From an uncultured Pseudomonadales bacterium (lineage in GTDB: Bacteria; Pseudomonadota; Gammaproteobacteria; Pseudomonadales; Pseudohongiellaceae), in contig CALSUH010000004.1 of assembly GCA_943789485.1 (NCBI GenBank), positions 24,696 through 88,695 of the forward strand: a DNA stretch of 64,000 nucleotides, read 5' to 3'. A program made the position numbers and the translations under genes. Shown here piece after piece: positions 36,277 to 45,756 of the stretch; position 1 is the stretch's first letter; each line of letters opens with the position of its first letter. A model generated the notes under the pieces. The model made no database searches. It worked only from the letters and a program-made list of their open reading frames with translations, and was not told where the DNA came from.

Positions 36277-37785
36277 ATGATTAAAGATACTGAAAATAGT
36301 GATCTAAATAAGGATCGCTCGGATGCCCAGCCTGAGAAAAAGAGTAAAACAATACTAGTAACCATCCATGGAACCGGTGCTGGCGACCCTACCAAAGACA
36401 AAAACTCCTGGTGGCAAGAAGAAAGCGATTTTTTGGAGCAATTGGGTCAGCGTCTGGAGCTGAGCCCAGAGCAGGTCAAGATTGTGCCTTTTCTTTGGGA
36501 GGAAGGTCCCAACAGCGAAGCCAGCCGCAGGAAGGCAGGTAAAAGGCTCTACAAGCTCCTAAGGTCATATGATGACTTAAACCAAGACTACTATTTGATT
36601 GGCCACAGCCATGGTGGATCTGTTGCCTACCATGCGTTGTTACAGTCGGTAGCTGAAGACAAGTCACTAAAAGGCCTCAAATGCTGGTGCACTGTGGGCA
36701 CACCCTTTTTAGAATACAAAAGAAATAAATTTTTGTTTCAACGAATCACCGGATGGCGCCTGGGGCTTTACATAATGACGTTTACCTCCTTTGTGTTTGC
36801 CCTCAGTGCTTATTTCAATCGCTTTCTTAATGATGCCCGGGATGGGACGGATGGGGCTATCACTGGCGCGCTCCAACCTGAACATTTACCTTTCGTAGTG
36901 CTATTTTGGCCCGTCGTTCATGTCTTTTTCCTCGTGCGTGAGCGGCGCAGGGGGCACGCCAAGTCCTCAGCTAAAAGGACCTGGTTTACCGAAAAACAAA
37001 AAAAGATGGTAGCAGAACAATATTTCGATAATTGGCTTGGGCTCTGTCACCCTGAAGACGAAGCAGTCAGCGCTCTCACCAACATCAAAGACATTAATGA
37101 ACGGATAATGAAACCTGATTTACTAATGGGTTTGATACCAATTGCCAAACTCATCGTTATAGCAATAGTTGGTTGGCTGCTTACTGGGGGCGGAATTTTA
37201 AGTAATTTAGTAGACCCTGGGGCTGAGGCAATTTTGTATAGTTTGGTTTTCATAATCCTAGTAGTGCTTCTATCTATAATAGGGACTATCTTAAAAGTGT
37301 TTCTTCTGTTGATAGGCACGCCACTTGCGTGGAAAATTAACAAAATGGTTTGGTCGGAGGTAAAAACAAACGCCTGGGGCGATGATTTGGTCAAAGAAAG
37401 CATAAGTAAAATAGCCGCCTATCCAGCAAATTTTGATGCGAAATTTGCGGAAAGAATGCCAGAAATTGTTGCGGCACCCCTTCGCGAACACAGCTCAAAA
37501 AGCGCAATAAAAACACTTGTGAAGGTGAGGGAAATCTTGGGAATGACAGTTAATCAGGATAAAAGACAAAACAAAAAGGGCGCGGTAGATCTAAGGTCAA
37601 ATCTAAGCAGCTCCCTGACTTGGGAGGAATTAATTCACACCTCCTATTTCGCAGTTGATAATTTCATCGACCTCATCGCAATAGGGTTACATAGGGCAGG
37701 TTTCACAGAATTAAAGAACGATTTCGTTTCCACCCCTGAACGAGAGCAGTTATCAGCATGGTATGATAGCGACTCCACCTCCTAG
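36277..37785 (+). CDS. Membrane-associated alpha/beta hydrolase (lipase-like)
   Basis: 502 residues. The hydrolase start is ILVTIHGTGAGDP (oxyanion region, residues ~26-38) and the nucleophile elbow is LIGHSHGGSVAYHALL with Ser111 in GHSHG. Hydrophobic segments near 160-180, 203-222, 281-302 and 312-345 make it a multi-pass or hairpin-anchored protein, with the hydrolase domain split from a C-terminal soluble part. The position of the Asp and His is not certain. Sequence suggests an esterase/lipase acting at membranes. It could release fatty acid for the neighbouring lipoxygenase, but this is inference. Confidence 0.7.
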   Translation: MIKDTENSDLNKDRSDAQPEKKSKTILVTIHGTGAGDPTKDKNSWWQEESDFLEQLGQRLELSPEQVKIVPFLWEEGPNSEASRRKAGKRLYKLLRSYDDLNQDYYLIGHSHGGSVAYHALLQSVAEDKSLKGLKCWCTVGTPFLEYKRNKFLFQRITGWRLGLYIMTFTSFVFALSAYFNRFLNDARDGTDGAITGALQPEHLPFVVLFWPVVHVFFLVRERRRGHAKSSAKRTWFTEKQKKMVAEQYFDNWLGLCHPEDEAVSALTNIKDINERIMKPDLLMGLIPIAKLIVIAIVGWLLTGGGILSNLVDPGAEAILYSLVFIILVVLLSIIGTILKVFLLLIGTPLAWKINKMVWSEVKTNAWGDDLVKESISKIAAYPANFDAKFAERMPEIVAAPLREHSSKSAIKTLVKVREILGMTVNQDKRQNKKGAVDLRSNLSSSLTWEELIHTSYFAVDNFIDLIAIGLHRAGFTELKNDFVSTPEREQLSAWYDSDSTS

Positions 37786-37826
37786 CCGGGCTAGCTTCGC
37801 AGAGGGCTTTTAGCGTGGAGCTCATC

Positions 37827-38325
37827 TTATTTCTCGACCAGGTGCCTACTCAATTCATCGGCGGCGTGAACCCCTACTAGCCAATCCCTAGACTATTCGC
37901 TCTTTGGGTTGCCCGAGATTAATGGAACGCGCCACAGAAAAACCATCTTCATGCATGTAAAGCATCAAGAGCATGGATATGGCGGCCCCTAGAGAATGGC
38001 CTGCCAGCTTAATCTGATGATCCACAAGAAGAGGCGGCTTTAGATTCTCATACACAATCGCAGCATCGTTATCGAATTCCTTGTGGACATAAATCTCTAA
38101 GTTCAGGTTTTCGATAACAGGTACTCAGCGCCTTCTTCAACGCTTTTCAGGTTTGCTGTGTCACGCACAGAAATGACTTAGACCTTTTCGGGGGAGCATG
38201 TCTCTAAAAAGTATTGAACGTCGATAGCTTCTAAGTTAGACACATGAACAGTGCTTGGCTACTTTTCCCGAATCTCACTTACTGACAGCTAGGCGCCGCT
38301 CGGCCGGCATACCAATTAATTTCAT
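37827..38325 (-). pseudogene. Decayed class 3 lipase
   Basis: The minus strand, read through several frames, reconstructs a lipase class 3 domain. It opens MKLIGMPAERRLA (ATG at 38325), continues PSTVHVSNLEAIDVQYFLE and VISVRDTANLKSVEEGAEYL, then DHQIKLAGHSLGAAISMLL, which carries the GHSLG nucleophile elbow, and EDGFSVARSINLGQPK. It is broken by frameshifts near 38282 and 38110, by stops (TAG after SEIREK, TAA after PEKV, TAG after ERIV) and by an apparent deletion before a C-terminal HAADELSRHLVEK. It is clearly non-functional in this form. Its place next to the lipoxygenase operon suggests a former member of the same lipid pathway. Confidence 0.75.
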
Positions 38326-38443
38326 TAAAATTACTCTCAACAGCGGACATAGGTATTCCTTAAATGCTATTGAACTTGCTGCTTAGCCAGCTAAGTTATA
38401 AACGGCATGTAAAAATCATAGGCAGAGGGACTTTGAGTCGATT

Positions 38444-39316
38444 TTAGTGAGTTGTTGCACTCGTTGACACTACTGCTCCTTCACCGAATACCTGCTCAAC
38501 ATCTATTTGATCGAAACTGTAGTTAGCACTACAAAACTCACAACTCACCGAGATCTCTCCTTCGGCCTCAAGTATCTCGCTTGCTTCGGCTTTACCCAAA
38601 GAAAGCAACATCGCAGCAGTGCGTTGCCGCGAACAGCTACAAGAAAATTTGATACCATGAGCATCAAAGAGTCGTAATGTTTCTTCATTAAAGAGTCGGT
38701 GCAAGAGATCATCTAGAGCTAGTCTTTGCAATTCGTCATCGGTGACGGTTGAAGCCATATGCAATACGCGATCCCACGCATCATCGTCTGTAAGCTTGCC
38801 CGGTAGTTTTTGGATTAGCATGCCACTTGCATTTTCCGCGTCACAGGCTAAGCAAAAATGTGCAGGCAGCTGTTCGGACGTGGCGAAATAGTACTCCAAC
38901 GCGTCTGACAGATTTATGCCAGCAAGTGGTGCTATTCCTTGATGGGGCTCAGAACCTTCGGTTTTAATGGTGATCACCAAAACGTCACTACCAAATATCT
39001 GTTGGAGGTCCGCTTGCTCATTAATCTCGCCTACCTGCCTAGCAGTGCCCCTGATCTCATGTTTTGAGTTTGCCTCCACAACCAGAAGCTCAAGTGGCCC
39101 TGTACCGCGAATCTGAAGAGTAACGCTGCCTTCTATCTTCAAGGTATCCACCAAAAGGGCGACTACTACCAACGCCTCACCTAATAAGCTTAATCCCCTC
39201 CCTTCCAAGCCTCCTTGCTGGGCAATCTCCTGCCAGGATTGATCCAACGAGATGTGTTGTCCACGTATAGGGTGATCTTCAAAAAGGTAACGTTGGCTTT
39301 GATCAGGTTTTTTCAT
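38444..39316 (-). CDS. hslO: Hsp33 redox-regulated chaperone
   Basis: 290 residues. The C-terminal redox switch is intact: CSC (Cys226, Cys228) and CEFC (Cys259, Cys262) bind zinc when reduced. Oxidation releases zinc and activates holdase activity, as known for E. coli Hsp33. The N-terminal domain has the family's IRGTGPLELLVVEA strand. AAGGA lies 8 nt upstream of the ATG. Cytosolic. It marks a return to core-type DNA after the lower-GC island. Confidence 0.95.
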   Translation of the reverse strand: MKKPDQSQRYLFEDHPIRGQHISLDQSWQEIAQQGGLEGRGLSLLGEALVVVALLVDTLKIEGSVTLQIRGTGPLELLVVEANSKHEIRGTARQVGEINEQADLQQIFGSDVLVITIKTEGSEPHQGIAPLAGINLSDALEYYFATSEQLPAHFCLACDAENASGMLIQKLPGKLTDDDAWDRVLHMASTVTDDELQRLALDDLLHRLFNEETLRLFDAHGIKFSCSCSRQRTAAMLLSLGKAEASEILEAEGEISVSCEFCSANYSFDQIDVEQVFGEGAVVSTSATTH

Positions 39317-39742
39317 GGTAGTCCTTGGAGCAGAATCGAAATCGGGCTCTTCTTTTCGGTGTCAATTTGATGACTTAAATAGCATCGAAATAAAGACCGG
39401 ATGATATTGCATTAGAGCACGCAAAAGAATCTCTAAAATTGGAGGCATGCTTGCCATGAAAATCAGCAGCTTAATAATCATACAGTACGGTATGTTTACT
39501 CTGACCCCATCAAGTGGGCTTACTTTGCCCCAGAACGTAGTGAACCGACATCCAGACGCCCTACCCCACTATCAATGTGACCGCCGGAGCAATATCAACC
39601 TGCACTCCCCAGAATACCTTTTAGGCTTTGAGCAGTAACAATTACATACAGATTCTTAAACACAAAATACTCTCACCCTAGCTATCGAATTTGTTACAGT
39701 AAGCCTTAGCGGTTAACACTCACTAGAAGTGGCAGGTTAATT
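39317..39742. other. Intergenic region with one copy of the GGGGTCAGAGTAAA motif
   Basis: About 425 bp without a supportable gene; a 63-codon frame at 39447 looks random. The reverse complement of the motif, TTTACTCTGACCCC, lies at 39495-39508 and is identical to the arms of the inverted repeat at 57313-57387. Confidence 0.4.
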
Positions 39743-41128
39743 ATGAAAACACTACCTAACTGCACTTTTGCAGTATTAGTCACTCTACTCAACCCCTCAC
39801 AGCTTGTTTTAGCACAAGCCTCATACTTAGAGACATTGGCTGATTCCATCGCCGCTGAACACGTAGGCTCGACCTTGGCTGGGCTCAGCATTGGAGTTTC
39901 CCGTGGCGACGAAGTTCTCCTCAAAAAGAGCTACGGTCATGCCAACCTACAATGGCAGGTGCCAATGCCCATGGATGCCGTACATGAGATCGGTTCGGTA
40001 ACGAAGCAATTCACGAGCGCAGCTATGCTGCAACTTTATGGGCAAGAGAAGCTCGACCTAGATACTGATATTAGCGAATACCTACCAGACTTCGATACCC
40101 AGGGCAGACAGATTTCCGTGCGCCGACTGATGGATCACACATCGGGCATCAAGGGCTTTACAGAAATGCCCGAATTTGGAGAAATCGGGCAACGCACATT
40201 ACCCAGAGAAGACTTGTTGCGCCTGATCGAGAAACAACCGTTTGAGTTTGAACCAGGGGAGGCGCTGATCTATAACAATTCAGCCTATTTCCTAATGGGG
40301 CTGATTATAGAATCTGTTTCTGGCCAGTCTTTCGAAGAATATATTGAGCAAAATCTCTTCACCCCTGCGGGCATGGAAAATAGTTCCTACTGCAGCAATA
40401 GCGAGTTGGTGGCACAGAAAGCTCAGGGCTACCAGTATTCAGGTGAAGGCTTACAGCTCGCCCGTTACCATGATCATACATGGCCCTACGCAGCCGGATC
40501 ACTCTGCTCTACCGTATCAGATTTACTCGCCTGGAATCGCGCACTGCACAATGGCGAGATGTTGTCACCTGCGCTCTACGAATTGCTAATCACCCCCGTG
40601 CCGCTGACAGATGGAACAGCAATACGCTATGCGATGGGGGTTACTCATTACCTACATGCTACAGGTCGAGTCATTGAACATGGCGGTGGAATAGATGGCT
40701 TCCTCTCGCACTCACGCTATTACCCTGATGAAGATGTGAGCGTAATTGTTCTGCAAAATACTGAAGCACCACCTGGGCCTGCAGCGATCGCAAACGAAAT
40801 AGGCGAGCACTTATTTGGAACACCTGGAATGCCAGTCGCGAAAACTCTTGCTGGGGATCTCTCGCGCTATGAGGGCGTCTATCGCGGGCCAGCCCGCGGC
40901 GCCACACTCACTGTGACAGTAACAAGCGAAGACGAAGAGCTGAACCTTACCCTTGAGTCTCGCGGCAATTCTAGCCCCGCTCAAACTCCAGCCTTTATTG
41001 GTGCAGACACTTTTTCCCAAGGTAATGTCCGCTATACCTTTGAGCTGGAAGCAGACGCTAGTTACGCACCCGTCCTGCGCATGGATTCTCCCAGTAGCCA
41101 TTACGTACTAAGGCACCTGGATGACTAA
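39743..41128 (+). CDS. Exported serine hydrolase (class C beta-lactamase/D-peptidase family)
   Basis: 461 residues. The signal peptide ends LVLAQ. Active-site motifs are SVTK (Ser85, Lys88), YNN (Tyr177, Asn179) and HGGGIDGF for the KTG-like box, the arrangement of D-aminopeptidases, esterases and class C beta-lactamases. A C-terminal lipocalin-like beta domain begins near residue 365. Acts in the periplasm. Its last 8 bp overlap the next gene, a deacylase lipoprotein, so it opens the operon. With the downstream genes, a D-amino-acid-containing peptide or amide is a plausible substrate. Confidence 0.85.
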   Translation: MKTLPNCTFAVLVTLLNPSQLVLAQASYLETLADSIAAEHVGSTLAGLSIGVSRGDEVLLKKSYGHANLQWQVPMPMDAVHEIGSVTKQFTSAAMLQLYGQEKLDLDTDISEYLPDFDTQGRQISVRRLMDHTSGIKGFTEMPEFGEIGQRTLPREDLLRLIEKQPFEFEPGEALIYNNSAYFLMGLIIESVSGQSFEEYIEQNLFTPAGMENSSYCSNSELVAQKAQGYQYSGEGLQLARYHDHTWPYAAGSLCSTVSDLLAWNRALHNGEMLSPALYELLITPVPLTDGTAIRYAMGVTHYLHATGRVIEHGGGIDGFLSHSRYYPDEDVSVIVLQNTEAPPGPAAIANEIGEHLFGTPGMPVAKTLAGDLSRYEGVYRGPARGATLTVTVTSEDEELNLTLESRGNSSPAQTPAFIGADTFSQGNVRYTFELEADASYAPVLRMDSPSSHYVLRHLDD

Positions 41129-42674
41129 ACTAGCAATGCAAAATCTATCCATTTCAGCACTAGTTCTAACTCTCTTCGCTTGTTCAGAGCCGGCGACATA
41201 CGATCTCATGCTACGAGGCGGCACGATCATTGATGGCAGCAATAGCCCATCTTTTAGTGGTGATGTGGCAATCATCGGTGACCGCATCGCTGCAGTAGGA
41301 GATCTGGATGCGTCTTCGGCAACCGTTGAATTAGACGTCAGTGGCCTGGTCGTCGCGCCTGGTTTTATTAACATTCACAGTCATGCTGAGGCTGAAGGGC
41401 TGCCCACTGCAGTGAATATGCTGAGCCAAGGTGTTACGTCTGAAATCATAAATGCCGATGGTGCCGGAGCATTAGATCTGCCAGCACAGTTAAGCCCGCT
41501 TGAACGCGCAGGCCTGGCAATCAATGTCGGTGCCATGATTGGTTTTAACAGTGTATGGCGAGATGTCGTTGGGCTGGAGGAGGTAAGACCGAGCTCAAAT
41601 CAGATTCAAACTATGCAGACTCTTGTTCAAGAGGGTTTAGAATCCGGTGCCTGGGGCGTTTCAGCCGGCCTTGACTATGTTCCTGGCTATTACGCCACTA
41701 CCGATGAAGTCATACAAATCCTCTCGCCGTTCGCAAGATGGAATACCGTATTCGCAAACCACGACAGAGTCACTCCCGAAAGTAGCTTCAGTTCAATAGC
41801 AGGCATGAGTGAAACCCTCGCGATAGGCGAGGCAGCCGGCCTGATACCCCTTGTTACGCACATGAAACTACAAGGCTGGGAGCAAGGTAGAGCATCCACC
41901 ATTTTGGGACGCATGAGTGAAACCCCAACCTCCTTTACGGGTGGAGCCACGGCGGATGTTTATCCTTACCTGGCAGGCCAAACTGGGTTGCAATCACTCA
42001 TCATTCCCTCTTGGGCACAAGCCGGTGGTCGAGACACAATGCTAGCTCGCTTTCGCGACCCTGCGCTTCGAGCACAAATAATCACCGAGGCTGAGCAGGC
42101 AATGCGGCTTCGCTTTGGAGGCCACCAAGGTGTTTACCTGATGCAGTCTCAGCGGGAATTGACGGTTGCTATGCAACAGCTAGAACTGGATTCACCAGGC
42201 GAGGCAGTGATTCAGTTGTTGGAAGAATCTGGCCAAGGCATTATCGCGCGTTTCGGTCTTGAAGAAGATTTGATCGAGATTATGCAACACCCGACCGCAT
42301 CGATTGCCTGTGATTGTGGCGCCTCAACTTCAGAACGTACTCACCCCAGGTATTGGGGCAGCTACCCCAAAGTGCTCGGTGAATACGTACGGGAGAAGCA
42401 GCAATTGTCTCTGGAGAACGCCATTTACAAGATGTCGGGATTGCCAGCAAAGACGATTGGCATGAGCGACCGTGGCGTGATTAGGCCTGGCATGTTGGCC
42501 GATATTACAGTGTTCGACCCCGAAACGGTGATCGACCACGCGACTTACGACAATCCAACTCTACTGTCCGACGGCATAATCCATACACTCGTAAATGGCC
42601 AGATCGCATGGAGTAACGGCGCGACAACCAATATTCAGTCTGGCCGTATCCTGCGCCGTAGTCCGCCACCCTAA
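41121..42674 (+). CDS. Amidohydrolase lipoprotein (N-acyl-D-amino-acid deacylase-like)
   Basis: 517 residues (or 512 from the next ATG). The lipobox LFAC gives Cys21. The amidohydrolase pattern is YDLMLRGGTIIDG, the metal site VVAPGFINIHSHAE (HxH), GVTSEIINADGAG, PLVTHMKLQG and the end MLADITVFDPETV. The closest family I can name is D-aminoacylase/N-acyl-D-amino-acid deacylase. It is anchored on the periplasmic side, so it would free D-amino acids for import. Overlaps the preceding gene by 8 bp. Confidence 0.8.
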   Translation: MTKLAMQNLSISALVLTLFACSEPATYDLMLRGGTIIDGSNSPSFSGDVAIIGDRIAAVGDLDASSATVELDVSGLVVAPGFINIHSHAEAEGLPTAVNMLSQGVTSEIINADGAGALDLPAQLSPLERAGLAINVGAMIGFNSVWRDVVGLEEVRPSSNQIQTMQTLVQEGLESGAWGVSAGLDYVPGYYATTDEVIQILSPFARWNTVFANHDRVTPESSFSSIAGMSETLAIGEAAGLIPLVTHMKLQGWEQGRASTILGRMSETPTSFTGGATADVYPYLAGQTGLQSLIIPSWAQAGGRDTMLARFRDPALRAQIITEAEQAMRLRFGGHQGVYLMQSQRELTVAMQQLELDSPGEAVIQLLEESGQGIIARFGLEEDLIEIMQHPTASIACDCGASTSERTHPRYWGSYPKVLGEYVREKQQLSLENAIYKMSGLPAKTIGMSDRGVIRPGMLADITVFDPETVIDHATYDNPTLLSDGIIHTLVNGQIAWSNGATTNIQSGRILRRSPPP

Positions 42675-42766
42675 CAACTATTACTCGCAACTTGCGCCCG
42701 GTGCTGAAGCGCATACTTGTTGATGACTCTTAATAATATCGGCCTGTGTTAATCCTAGGAGCTTAC

Positions 42767-43213
42767 ATGACAATTGAAGACCGGTTAAAAGAACTAAACA
42801 TCGAACTACCTACCCTGAGTGCGCCGCCAGGAAATTTTGCGGCCTATGTGCAAACTGGAAATTTACTTTACCTCGCCGGTGCGGGGCCCAAAGCAAAAGG
42901 TAAAGTCGGCGTGGAGTACTCCGTGGAAGAGGCGCAAGTTTTCGCACGGGAAGTCGCCATCCAGCACGTGGCCGTAATCAAATCTGCGCTCGGCGATTTA
43001 GGGCGCGTAGCACGCATCGTGAAGGCTCTAGGAATGATCAATGCAGGGCCGGAATTCGAACAACATCCAGCTGTAATGAACGGTTATTCAGATTGCATGG
43101 TGGAACTATTTGGAGACAGGGGTTTACACGCACGCTCTGCTATTGGCATGGCGTCGCTGCCATTTGGTATTCCCGTAGAAGTAGAAGCTATTATCGAAAT
43201 TTCACCCGTCTAG
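42767..43213 (+). CDS. RidA-family imine deaminase
   Basis: 148 residues from the ATG at 42767, with AGGAG 5 nt upstream. The RidA fold is shown by FAAYVQTGNLLYLAGAGP, VARIVKALGMINAGPEF and LHARSAIGMASLPFGIPVEV; the Arg of ARSAIG matches the Arg that binds the carboxylate in E. coli RidA. RidA proteins hydrolyse reactive enamine/imine intermediates to 2-oxo acids. That fits the amino-acid oxidase two genes downstream. Confidence 0.9.
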   Translation: MTIEDRLKELNIELPTLSAPPGNFAAYVQTGNLLYLAGAGPKAKGKVGVEYSVEEAQVFAREVAIQHVAVIKSALGDLGRVARIVKALGMINAGPEFEQHPAVMNGYSDCMVELFGDRGLHARSAIGMASLPFGIPVEVEAIIEISPV

Positions 43214-43229
43214 GCCACTCCACCGCGCT

Positions 43230-44348
43230 ATGAAACTCGGCTTCTTCAATCGTTTAATCGTTCCTGGGCTCATTTTCCAATCGACTATGGTCGGTGGTGG
43301 TTATGCTACGGGTCGCGAACTGGTGGAATTTTTTCTACAACTCGGTCCGCGATCTGCACTGGTGGCGATGCTAGTAGCAACCTGCACTATAAGCCTTGTT
43401 TGCGCCGTTGCATTCGAAATGGCGCGCCGCTACTCCCTCCACGACTATCGCCTCTTTTTTCAGAAACTCCTAGGATCTGCTTGGATAGTATTTGAAATAG
43501 CTTTTCTCTCACTGATCCTACTGGTCTTGTCAGTGCTAGGAGCAGCATCCAATGAAATTGTAAGTTCCCAATTCGATGCGCCACCGATGACCGGGTCGAT
43601 TATATTAATGGCCAGCGTTGGTATGTTGGTATTTTGGGGCTCCAACGCGATAAAAAACTTTCTATCAGCCTGGTCAGTGTTGCTCTATTGCACCTATGCA
43701 GCGCTGATAGTCTGGAGTGTGTTTACATTCGGCGGCGAGATTCAACATAACTTCGTAGCCGCTGATCAGCCCGCCCTCGGCCTAGATTCAGTGCAAGGCG
43801 GCCTTATTTACGCTGGCTATAACGTTGTTACATTTACCTCGGTTCTTTTTATCGTTCGCAATTTTGCCAATCGCCGCGATGCACTATGGGCTGGCACCCT
43901 ATGTGGTCCGCTAGGAATGATTCCTGGAGTACTGTTGCTACTCGCTATGTCAGCACATTATCCTGAGGTTAATGAGCAGGCCCTACCAATCAACTACTTA
44001 CTCAACCAACTAAAAGCCCCCGCCGCGCTTGTTTTCTTTCAGCTAATAATATTTGGTACCTTTATCGAAACTGGAGCTGCCTTCTTGCATTCTGTTAACG
44101 AACGAATAAGCCATGTATTGCAGGAGCACAGGACGGAGATGCCGCGCGCTATGCGACCGATCGTATCAATAGGCTTTATGATCATCGCCGTATTCGTCGC
44201 TGATGCGGTAGGCATCGTGAATTTGATCGGCCAAGGCTATACCTATGCTACTTATCTATTCCTTGGGATCGTAGTGCTACCACTGTTGACCAAAGGCGTG
44301 CTGCTAATATGCCACCCAGAAGAAACTGATGTGCCACTAACCTCATGA
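43230..44348 (+). CDS. YkvI-family membrane transporter
   Basis: 372 residues with about ten hydrophobic segments and no soluble domain. The N-terminal FQSTMVGGGYATGRELVEFF and the GLIYAGYNVVTFTSVLFIV segment are typical of YkvI-like proteins, distant members of the APC (amino acid/polyamine) superfamily. Lies 16 bp after ridA-like and 13 bp before the oxidase gene. In context it likely imports the amino acid freed by the upstream periplasmic hydrolases. Confidence 0.8.
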   Translation: MKLGFFNRLIVPGLIFQSTMVGGGYATGRELVEFFLQLGPRSALVAMLVATCTISLVCAVAFEMARRYSLHDYRLFFQKLLGSAWIVFEIAFLSLILLVLSVLGAASNEIVSSQFDAPPMTGSIILMASVGMLVFWGSNAIKNFLSAWSVLLYCTYAALIVWSVFTFGGEIQHNFVAADQPALGLDSVQGGLIYAGYNVVTFTSVLFIVRNFANRRDALWAGTLCGPLGMIPGVLLLLAMSAHYPEVNEQALPINYLLNQLKAPAALVFFQLIIFGTFIETGAAFLHSVNERISHVLQEHRTEMPRAMRPIVSIGFMIIAVFVADAVGIVNLIGQGYTYATYLFLGIVVLPLLTKGVLLICHPEETDVPLTS

Positions 44349-44361
44349 AAAGCACTATTCA

Positions 44362-45513
44362 ATGACAACAGAAATTGACATCGTTGTTGTAGGCGCAGGT
44401 ATTGCCGGCAGTTCAGCGGCAGCTGAGCTTGCGGAAAATACGAATGTGCTGCTACTCGATATGGAAGCACAACCTGGCTTTCATGCCACCGGACGTTCGG
44501 CTGCATTTTTTGCTCCGTCATATGGTAATGCAATAGTTCGAGGAATAACCGCCGCTAGTGAACACTTCTATCGCAAACCACCCCAAGGCTTCACAGAGGT
44601 AGCGCTTATTCACTCGCGAGATGCTGTCTTTATCGCTAGAGAGGATCAGCTTGCACAACTAAAAGAGATGGAAAACGAAATCCCGCTATTAACACCACTC
44701 TCTATTATCGACGCCTGTGCTCAGGTACCCATATTGAACCGCGAATACGTAGTGGCCGGACTGCGCGATAATCTAGGTGGAGATCTGGATGTGGACGCGA
44801 TACTGCAAGGCTATCTGCGCCTGTTCAGGAAGCGCGGCGGTCAATTACTGTGCAAACAAAAGGTCAAGTCGCTGCATTACAACAGCGGAGTCTGGACTTT
44901 AAAAACCGATGGTCAGTCAATTTCTGCGCCCATTTTGGTTAACGCCGCTGGTGCTTGGGCAGATGTTATCGCAGAGCTAGCCGGGGTAACGAAGCTCGGC
45001 TTACAACCTATGAAACGCACTGCGGTACTCGTAGATCCAAACCAATCTAACGATAGTGCACAGAACATAGATATCAGCCAATGGCCACTGGTGGTGGATG
45101 TTGATGAACAGTTTTACTTCAAGCCCGATGCCGGACAAATACTGGTATCACCCGCTGATGAAACGCCATGCGATCCTTGTGATGCCCAGCCAGATGAGAT
45201 GGATATCGCCATTGCGATAGACCGTTTTGAGAAAGCCACTTCATTAAATATCAACCGTGTTAACCACAGCTGGTCCGGTCTACGCACATTTGCTCCTGAC
45301 CGAAATTTTGTAGTCGGCTTCGATCCTCGGCTAAGCAACTTCTTCTGGCTCGCCGGACAGGGAGGCTATGGCGTGCAAGCTGCTCCTGGGCTAGCGCAAC
45401 TGACCAATTCCGTCATTACAGGTGCCAAGTTAACGAAGCAATATTCCCCAGTACTGAATTACCGAAATGAACTGGCGCCAGATAGGCTCCTCGATTCTGG
45501 GCATATTATTTAG
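44362..45513 (+). CDS. FAD-dependent D-amino-acid oxidase/dehydrogenase-like
   Basis: 383 residues. The FAD motif is IDIVVVGAGIAGSSAAAELA at the N-terminus, then GFHATGRSAAFFAPSYGN, LVNAAGAWADVIAELAG and the end FFWLAGQGGYGVQAAPGLAQL. These are DAO-family signatures (glycine/D-amino acid oxidases). It would convert an amino acid to an imino acid, which the RidA protein encoded two genes upstream can hydrolyse. Last gene of the operon. Confidence 0.85.
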   Translation: MTTEIDIVVVGAGIAGSSAAAELAENTNVLLLDMEAQPGFHATGRSAAFFAPSYGNAIVRGITAASEHFYRKPPQGFTEVALIHSRDAVFIAREDQLAQLKEMENEIPLLTPLSIIDACAQVPILNREYVVAGLRDNLGGDLDVDAILQGYLRLFRKRGGQLLCKQKVKSLHYNSGVWTLKTDGQSISAPILVNAAGAWADVIAELAGVTKLGLQPMKRTAVLVDPNQSNDSAQNIDISQWPLVVDVDEQFYFKPDAGQILVSPADETPCDPCDAQPDEMDIAIAIDRFEKATSLNINRVNHSWSGLRTFAPDRNFVVGFDPRLSNFFWLAGQGGYGVQAAPGLAQLTNSVITGAKLTKQYSPVLNYRNELAPDRLLDSGHII

Positions 45514-45756
45514 GGCAGTTTTATTTAATGCTGCATTTCAGTTTCACATTAACTACTTTGATTCTCAGACGAATTATACATATTGGCATTGCCTGTTTGA
45601 GGCGCTCTAAAAAAGCCTAAACAACCCAACATGCATATATTGTAAGTGCTGTAAATTCACCTTGACCCTGCTAATTCTCCCCTTTTAATCTCTAATTGTG
45701 TAAAACTAAAAGCAACTAAATACCCGCCGGGCCTCACTACTAAGAAGGTAACTATA

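Noticed and set aside
39447..39638. 63-codon ORF before the serine hydrolase
   Set aside because: Composition is random and it includes the GGGGTCAGAGTAAA-type motif.
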